A stretch of DNA of 64,000 bases, taken from contig VGBR01000012.1 of assembly GCA_016870355.1 (NCBI GenBank), positions 27,589 through 91,588 of the forward strand, read 5' to 3'. This stretch comes from Actinomycetota bacterium (GTDB taxonomy: Bacteria; Actinomycetota; Acidimicrobiia; IMCC26256; PALSA-555). Positions within the stretch are counted from its first letter, which is position 1. Each line of letters starts with the position of its first letter. Both the position numbers and the translations under genes were made by a program. Shown one piece after another: positions 59,680 through 64,000 of this stretch. The notes below the pieces were generated by a model. That model did not search any database, was not told the origin of the DNA, and worked only from the letters and a program-made list of their open reading frames with translations.

Positions 59680-59916
59680 ATGAAGGTCTGGATCGATCAG
59701 GACCTCTGCACCGGTGACGGTCTCTGCGAGGAGATCGCACCCGACGTGTTCACGCTGCTCGACGACGGGCTCGCGTACGTCAAGGAAGGTGCGAAGGTCT
59801 TCAGTGATCCGGGTGGCGCCGAAGGGCTCGCCGCGGTTCCCGCCGGCATGGAAGAGGCCGTCATCGAATCGGCCGAAGAGTGCCCCGGCGAGTGCATCTT
59901 CATCGAAGTCGACTGA
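59680..59916 (+). CDS. Ferredoxin, single-cluster type
   Basis: A 78-residue ferredoxin. Cys ligands are seen in LCTGDGLCEEIAPDVF and in AEECPGECIFIE, the pattern of single [3Fe-4S] or [4Fe-4S] actinobacterial ferredoxins that serve cytochromes P450 and other oxidoreductases. The position usually filled by a Cys or Asp between the first two is Asp/Gly, favouring a 3Fe cluster. The ATG is preceded by AAGGAG at about 11 bases; a GTG four codons earlier sits on that site. No P450 gene is in the window. Confidence 0.9.
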   Translation: MKVWIDQDLCTGDGLCEEIAPDVFTLLDDGLAYVKEGAKVFSDPGGAEGLAAVPAGMEEAVIESAEECPGECIFIEVD

Positions 59917-59928
59917 TCTCACCGGCGC

Positions 59929-61107
59929 TCAGCCGAGCAGACAGTCCCCGGTCGAGACCGGGGTTTCGGAACCAGCTTCCACCGCTTCGTTGATCCCATC
60001 GCTCACCTCGTCGTGCGTGAGCGCGTACGCAGTGTCGTCATCACCCGGGTCCACCGCGAACGCCATCCCCACCACCCGGCCGCGCGCATCCAAGAGCGGC
60101 GCACCCGAGTCCCCTGGCGCGAGCACCGCGGCGAGCACGAACACCTCACGTACGGTCGCCGCCCGACGGTAGATGTCGGTGCCCTCGGCGAGGATCTCCT
60201 CGGCGACGCGCGCGGGTGACTGCTGGATCGATCCACCGCCCGGGTACCCGAGCACAGCGCCGGTCATGCCGACGTCAGCGCTCACACGCTCCAGAGGATC
60301 GAGGCCGAGCCCGGGCACGTGCAACACCGCGATGTCCCGATTCGCGTCGAAGTGCACGATCGCACCTTCCACACGACGACTCGATGATGTGATCACCGTG
60401 GTGTTCTGGTCGCCCGCCACGACGTGTGCGTTCGTGACGACGACATCGTCGGCGACGACCCAGCCCGAGCCCTGCTGGATGAGCTCGCAGGCGCGGCCTT
60501 CGATCTTCACGACAGAGCGGGCCACGCGCGACGAGACGTCGGGATCGAGACCCGACCCTGGCGGCAGACCCGCGTCGTCGGGTCGCTCGTGCAGATCGAA
60601 GACCTCTGGGAACGGTGCCGCGTCAACGAGCTGCCCGAGCGTCTCGATCGAGTGCGGTGGCTCGGGCGCGTACCGGTCGACGGCTCGTACGATCGCCGAG
60701 CCCCTTGCCGCGCGCGCCGTCCACCCCGGCGAGCTCGCGATTGCCGGCGTGAGCAGCCAGATCGCGAGCAGCACCGCGAACCCGCCTGCGAGCGCGCCAG
60801 CCCACCGATCGGCGACGCTGAGCACGTTGTGTGCCGGAAGATGCCGGCGCAGCAGCGCACCGACCGCGATGCCGATCCCTTGCCCGATGACCGTCATCAA
60901 GAAGAGGAAGGCGAGCGCACCAACCAGCTTCGTCGAGGGCGTCGAGTCCCGAAGCTCGTGCACCACGTCGTCGACGAACAGCACGCCGACGAGCACGCCG
61001 AGCGAGAGTCCGAGCCACGACACGGCCCGGCTCACGAGCCCGTAGCGGTAGCCGGCCAGCGCAGCGCCGATCCCAACGACCGTGATGACCGCGTCGAGCC
61101 AGTTCAC
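59929..61107 (-). CDS. MarP-like membrane serine protease
   Basis: A 392-residue protein with four N-terminal membrane helices of the CvpA type and an extracytoplasmic trypsin-like domain. The triad is His228 (TNAHVV), Asp258 (RDIAVL) and Ser334 (APGDSGAP). Cys207 and a Cys near the end (TGDCLLG) could form the activity-controlling disulfide known in mycobacterial MarP, which protects against acid and oxidative stress. The GTG start overlaps the trmI stop (GTGA). Confidence 0.92.
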   Translation of the reverse strand: MNWLDAVITVVGIGAALAGYRYGLVSRAVSWLGLSLGVLVGVLFVDDVVHELRDSTPSTKLVGALAFLFLMTVIGQGIGIAVGALLRRHLPAHNVLSVADRWAGALAGGFAVLLAIWLLTPAIASSPGWTARAARGSAIVRAVDRYAPEPPHSIETLGQLVDAAPFPEVFDLHERPDDAGLPPGSGLDPDVSSRVARSVVKIEGRACELIQQGSGWVVADDVVVTNAHVVAGDQNTTVITSSSRRVEGAIVHFDANRDIAVLHVPGLGLDPLERVSADVGMTGAVLGYPGGGSIQQSPARVAEEILAEGTDIYRRAATVREVFVLAAVLAPGDSGAPLLDARGRVVGMAFAVDPGDDDTAYALTHDEVSDGINEAVEAGSETPVSTGDCLLG

Positions 61108-61889
61108 CCCGACGGGACGAGCAACCGTGCGCTGGTGAGGAAGCCGGTGTGCGCCACCATCCGGTGGTCGGGTCGCACGGACTGGCCCTCGACGTGCCAG
61201 GTCCGGTGGAGCACCTCGAGCGTCTGCGCCATCCCGAACGCCGACTCTTCGAGCTCTTCACGCAGCCGCGCCACCTGCCCGATCGTCGGCAGGTAGGCGA
61301 CGAGGATGCCGCCCGGGCGCAGCGCGCCCGCCGCGTGCTTCACGACCTGCCACGGTTCGGGCAGATCGAGCACCACGCGATCGAAATCGTGGTTGTCGAT
61401 GCCCTCATAGGTGTCGCGCACGTGGATGTCGAGCGGCACATCCGGACCGAGCAGCCCTTCGATGTTGCGGCGCGCGCGGTCGGCGAAGTCCTCGCGCAGC
61501 TCGTAGCCGATGACGCGCCCGGTCGGGCCGATCGCGCGCAGCAGGGCCATCGTGAGCGCGCCAGATCCGACGCCGGACTCCAGCACCTTCGCGCCAGGGA
61601 ACACATCGGCGAGCACCAAGATCGGTCCGAGGTCCTTCGGATAGATGACCTGCGCGCCCCGCGGCATCTCGAGCACGTAGTCGGCAAGCGTCGGGCTCAC
61701 TGCGGTCAAGCGGGCACCGAGTGTGGTGCGCACGGTCGAGCCGTCGGGCGCGCCGATCAAATCATCGTGCCGGACGACGCCGGTGTGCAGATGGAACTCC
61801 CCGCCGACTTCGAGCGTGACGAGATGCCGCCGCCGCTTGGCGTCGACGAGGAGCGCACGGTCCCCGACCGCAAAGGTCCCCGACGGCAC
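61104..61889 (-). CDS. trmI: tRNA (adenine-58-N1)-methyltransferase TrmI
   Basis: A 261-residue SAM methyltransferase forming m1A58 in the T-loop. The N-terminal beta domain, then KVLESGVGSGALTMALLRAIG (SAM site), VIGYELREDFADRARRNIEGL, VVLDLPEPWQVV and the LPTIGQVARLREELEESAFG helix are all typical. It is four bases from the next gene, a TtuA-like enzyme acting on position 54 of the same loop. The ATG is used. Confidence 0.95.
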   Translation of the reverse strand: MPSGTFAVGDRALLVDAKRRRHLVTLEVGGEFHLHTGVVRHDDLIGAPDGSTVRTTLGARLTAVSPTLADYVLEMPRGAQVIYPKDLGPILVLADVFPGAKVLESGVGSGALTMALLRAIGPTGRVIGYELREDFADRARRNIEGLLGPDVPLDIHVRDTYEGIDNHDFDRVVLDLPEPWQVVKHAAGALRPGGILVAYLPTIGQVARLREELEESAFGMAQTLEVLHRTWHVEGQSVRPDHRMVAHTGFLTSARLLVPSG

Positions 61890-61892
61890 GGA

Positions 61893-62816
61893 CTACTCCG
61901 CCGCTTCGGGAGCGCTCGCGGCGCGCTCTTGGAGCCGGCAGAACGCACAAAGGCTGCCCGTGGTCGTCGGGCTCCCACACGACTCGCACGCGCCGAGTGC
62001 GGCGCGCTCTTCGTCCGCACTCGTCGAGAAGAGAGGATGCGCGCGGTCGATGAACCCAAACACGAACGCGGCCTTTGCCCCGGGCGACCGATCCTCGAGC
62101 GCGTTGAGAACCTCTTTGTATCCGAGGTGGCGATTGCCCTCCGCCATCGGACACTCCTCGACCTGGTAGTCGATGCCACGGATGACGCAGTACGCGGCCA
62201 TCTCGCGTTCACCAAGCCTGATCAGTGGTTTCACCTTGCGCACGAACCCCAGAGCGGTCGGGAGCACCGGGTGCTGGCGTCCGAGGTACCCGGTCTCCCA
62301 ACGCAGCACGTTGCCGAGCAAGACGGCCGCCTCGTCATCGAGATTGTGCCCAGTGGCGACGACGTCGTACCCGTGGTCACGCGCGAACGAGTTGAAGAGA
62401 TGACGCTTCGAAAGACCACACGCACCGCAGGGCGCACGGTGCGTGACGCTCGCGGCGACCGGGATCGTGAACCCATCGTCCTGGCCGAGGTCGACCTCGT
62501 GGAGCTTCAGTCCGCGGCTGCTCGCGTAGGCGCGCGTGTGCTGCAGCGATTCGTCGGAGTACCCGTCGATGCCGAGACCGAGATACAGCCCCTCCGCCGC
62601 GTACTCGAGGTCGGTGAGGAGGTCCCACAGCGCGAGCGAGTCCTTCCCGCCCGACACCGCGACAAGCACCCGCTCCGCCGGATCCATCATCTTGTGCTCG
62701 TGAACGGCGCGCTTCACCTGTTCCCGGCAGTGCGTGACGAAGTGGTCGCCACAGAAAGCCGCGTTGTGACGCCGGATGTCGATCACCGCTGGCCCGCGGC
62801 AGACCCGACACTTCAT
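61893..62816 (-). CDS. ttuA: tRNA 2-thiouridine-54 synthetase, TtuA-like
   Basis: A 307-residue PP-loop enzyme of the TtuA/Ncs6 group. Zinc fingers at both ends (CRVC with CGDH; CESC with CAFC), the PP-loop SGGKDS at 55-60, and cluster ligands Cys130, Cys133 (PCGACG) and Cys222 (ECPMAEG), which match the positions known in Thermus TtuA. It adenylates U54 of tRNA and thiolates it using a sulfur carrier. The carrier gene is adjacent (two bases), and trmI is co-directional, so the three form a T-loop modification set. Confidence 0.9.
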   Translation of the reverse strand: MKCRVCRGPAVIDIRRHNAAFCGDHFVTHCREQVKRAVHEHKMMDPAERVLVAVSGGKDSLALWDLLTDLEYAAEGLYLGLGIDGYSDESLQHTRAYASSRGLKLHEVDLGQDDGFTIPVAASVTHRAPCGACGLSKRHLFNSFARDHGYDVVATGHNLDDEAAVLLGNVLRWETGYLGRQHPVLPTALGFVRKVKPLIRLGEREMAAYCVIRGIDYQVEECPMAEGNRHLGYKEVLNALEDRSPGAKAAFVFGFIDRAHPLFSTSADEERAALGACESCGSPTTTGSLCAFCRLQERAASAPEAAE

Positions 62817-62818
62817 CT

Positions 62819-63094
62819 CTACTCGCTCGCTCTCTGCGGCCGGGGATACCCCGTCCGCGGGCGTTCGCTCGCTGGCGAGCTCCCTTCGGTCGCCGCGTCG
62901 GCGCCGCCAGAGATGACGGGGCGGATCTCGACTTCAGCATCGTCAGCGATACGGGCATCGCGAGCAACGAGCTCGTCGCCGACGATCACGAGCACCGACT
63001 CTGGATTCAGGTCGAGTCGACCCAGGAGCGCATGCACGGTGAGCGGACCGTCGATCTGGAGCTCACGCCGCGGGTTGCGCAGCAAGACATTCAC
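62819..63094 (-). CDS. Sulfur carrier (ThiS/MoaD/TtuB-like) with C-terminal tail
   Basis: A 91-residue beta-grasp protein. The start NVLLRNPRRELQID and VLVIVGDELVARD are typical of ThiS/TtuB, and the thiocarboxylate Gly-Gly is at residues 63-64 (RPVISGG). Carriers end at that pair, but here 27 more residues follow (from ADAATEGSSPASERP to the stop), encoded by a dispersed repeat. Activity would need proteolytic removal of the tail. The GTG start is chosen because it gives the usual N-terminus; a longer frame adds 17 residues. It precedes ttuA by two bases. Confidence 0.8.
   Translation of the reverse strand: MNVLLRNPRRELQIDGPLTVHALLGRLDLNPESVLVIVGDELVARDARIADDAEVEIRPVISGGADAATEGSSPASERPRTGYPRPQRASE
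62821..62905. repeat. Dispersed GGTACC-hairpin repeat, copy B
   Basis: TCGCTCGCTCTCTGCGGC, a hairpin core (CGGGG-ATA-CCCCG), then TTCGCTCGCTGGCGAG, parallel to copy A in order and spacing. It ends at the Gly-Gly codons of the sulfur carrier and supplies its tail. Confidence 0.7.
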
Positions 63095-63104
63095 GCGCGA
63101 AAGG

Positions 63105-63341
63105 CTACCGGCGCTTCTTTCGCCCTTTGGGCTCGTCCTTCTCACGGCGAACCGTTCGCACCTCGATCCCCTGCCCGGGCTTCAGCTCGGCCGAGTACAC
63201 CGTCTCTTCGGGCTCCGTGAGGATCCGCTTCGCAACGTTCACCGCCGCGGCGGCCACACCGACATAGAGCCAGCCGCGCGAGCCCTCGAGCAGCCCGCGC
63301 TTGAACCCGTTGCGCAACAGGCGGCCTAGGAGCCAGGTCAT
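63105..63341 (-). CDS. Small basic membrane-associated protein
   Basis: A 78-residue protein: a hydrophobic-amphipathic N-terminal half (FKRGLLEGSRGWLYVGVAAAAVNVAK) and a Lys/Arg-rich C-terminus (RREKDEPKGRKKRR). I do not recognise a family. It is in a close minus-strand run (2-11 base gaps) with two other small membrane proteins, so it may work with them at the membrane. Confidence 0.6.
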   Translation of the reverse strand: MTWLLGRLLRNGFKRGLLEGSRGWLYVGVAAAAVNVAKRILTEPEETVYSAELKPGQGIEVRTVRREKDEPKGRKKRR

Positions 63342-63343
63342 CG

Positions 63344-63562
63344 TCAGACGCGCCGAACTTCGACGATCGTGCGCCGCTTCTTCCCGCGACGACGGCCGAG
63401 GAGGTACGCCACGCCAATGGCGCCGGCGGCGACGAGCACCCCCGTCATGCGGCCGACGCCGCGCGCGGCTTCAGCACCGGCCTGCTGACCACCCTGGATC
63501 TCGCGGAGCTTCGACTCGATGTCGTCACGCGTGATCGGTCCGGGTGCGCCGAGCCTGTTCAT
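63344..63562 (-). CDS. Small membrane protein
   Basis: A 72-residue protein. An N-terminal soluble helix (ITRDDIESKLREIQGGQQAG) precedes one membrane helix (MTGVLVAAGAIGVAYLLG) and an Arg/Lys-rich cytoplasmic end. Function unknown. The ATG has an AAGGAGCAG-like sequence seven bases upstream. It lies two bases before the previous entry. Confidence 0.6.
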   Translation of the reverse strand: MNRLGAPGPITRDDIESKLREIQGGQQAGAEAARGVGRMTGVLVAAGAIGVAYLLGRRRGKKRRTIVEVRRV

Positions 63563-63586
63563 CGCTGCTCCTTCACTTCGAAAGAC

Positions 63587-63946
63587 CTACGCACTCGCGC
63601 GCCGCGCTTTGCGCTGTTCGCGCGATCGGCGGGCAGACCACACCAGCACCCCACTCGTCATGAGCGTGACGAACATGATCCCGTAGGGCGCCCACGACCA
63701 ATCGCCCTTGAACGTGTCGCCGGTCTCGGTCTGGAGCGCGCGCAGTCCGCCAACACCCAGGAGGAGAGAGCCGAGACCTAGCAGGAACGCGCCGGCGATC
63801 CCGAAGCCCACGTAGCGACCCAGCTGCTTGAGCGGGGCGACCGTCTCTTGCTTGACGTACGAGACGACGAGATCACGCAGCTCGAGCACGAGCTGCGGGA
63901 GCGGAGCGCGCGGGGTGTCCTCCGCAGCGGTGTCGTCGGCCGCCAT
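63587..63946 (-). CDS. Holin-like/DUF-type membrane protein
   Basis: A 119-residue protein with two predicted membrane helices (VGFGIAGAFLLGLGSLLLGVGG and WAPYGIMFVTLMTSGVLVWSA) and charged termini. It resembles the putative actinobacterial holin-X group, which is often found next to small stress proteins; the holin name is a family label and not evidence of lysis. It heads the three-gene run. Confidence 0.6.
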   Translation of the reverse strand: MAADDTAAEDTPRAPLPQLVLELRDLVVSYVKQETVAPLKQLGRYVGFGIAGAFLLGLGSLLLGVGGLRALQTETGDTFKGDWSWAPYGIMFVTLMTSGVLVWSARRSREQRKARRASA

Positions 63947-63954
63947 TACGGTCG

Positions 63955-64000
63955 CACTCGCTCGACCGCAGGGTACCTACGGTCGCCCTTCGGAACGCTC
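63955..64000. repeat. Dispersed GGTACC-hairpin repeat, copy C (partial)
   Basis: CACTCGCTCGACCGCAGGG and TACCTACGGTCGC match the left part of copy A. The copy runs off the window edge. Confidence 0.55.

Noticed and set aside
1-64000. CRISPR arrays, prophage structural genes, toxin-antitoxin or restriction-modification clusters
   Set aside because: I saw no regularly spaced repeats and no cas, capsid, tail, methylase or typical toxin-antitoxin genes in either strand.

Overview
The window is a dense, high-GC chromosomal segment of an actinobacterium. It carries a complete Pup-proteasome locus (mpa, dop, pup, prcB, prcA, pafA, pafB, pafC) beside tatA, tatC and a HelY-type helicase, and a pgsA-gcvH-FHA-MerR-nuclease-MerR-gcvP block. 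Both gene orders closely follow the mycobacterial arrangement. The combination with a DUF512 protein, DUF3866, DUF4193 and a thermophile-type tRNA T-loop module suggests a lineage outside the Mycobacteriales, most likely Acidimicrobiia. That placement is inference from gene content; no 16S gene is present.

Layout. 1-10.7 kb: end of a site-2 protease gene, an HD protein, trpS, then a tightly overlapping run scpA-scpB-rluB-aroH-aroA-cmk-plsC (chromosome segregation, pseudouridine, chorismate, CMP kinase, phospholipid), ispH facing it, and DUF512-der. 10.9-14.8 kb: a tRNA-Pro(GGG) with a truncated tyrosine integrase and another gene remnant beside it, then an isolated TadE/TadG pair. 14.8-23 kb: an RNB nuclease with a LOG protein, a gamma-glutamyltransferase, and a CoxD/CoxE/XdhC-like maturation set without any molybdenum hydroxylase subunits. 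23-36 kb: phosphatidyltransferase, nucleotidyltransferase-phosphomutase fusion, and the glycine cleavage system (gcvH, lipoate ligase, gcvT, tandem glycine riboswitch, gcvP) interleaved with FHA and MerR regulators, followed by a broken peroxidase gene. 36-41.5 kb: NUDIX, GNAT, apolipoprotein N-acyltransferase, DUF4193 and a double-length ThyX-like protein. 41.5-48.4 kb: lipid-kinase C-domain protein, HelY, Tat translocase, a GDPD enzyme flanked by GC-rich hairpins, signal peptidase I. 48.4-59.5 kb: pafC-pafB-DUF3866-pafA, then prcA-prcB, an HNH nuclease gene inserted before pup, then pup, dop, a flavin split-barrel protein and mpa. 59.6-64 kb: ferredoxin, MarP-like membrane protease, TrmI, TtuA-like thiolase, a sulfur carrier, and small membrane proteins.

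Expression pattern. Most genes sit in start/stop-overlapping operons (ATGA, GTGA, TGATG). At least twelve operon heads have a TANNNT hexamer ending 6-8 bases before the start codon, which predicts leaderless mRNAs. One MerR gene has a canonical promoter whose 17-base spacer contains a perfect palindrome.

Most notable: a sulfur carrier whose Gly-Gly end is buried by a tail encoded by a dispersed hairpin repeat; a ThyX-like protein whose two halves each keep a different part of the signature motif; an HNH nuclease gene inside the proteasome operon; a start-less coding-like stretch between prcA and pafA; and a PD-(D/E)XK-like protein between a MerR regulator and gcvT.
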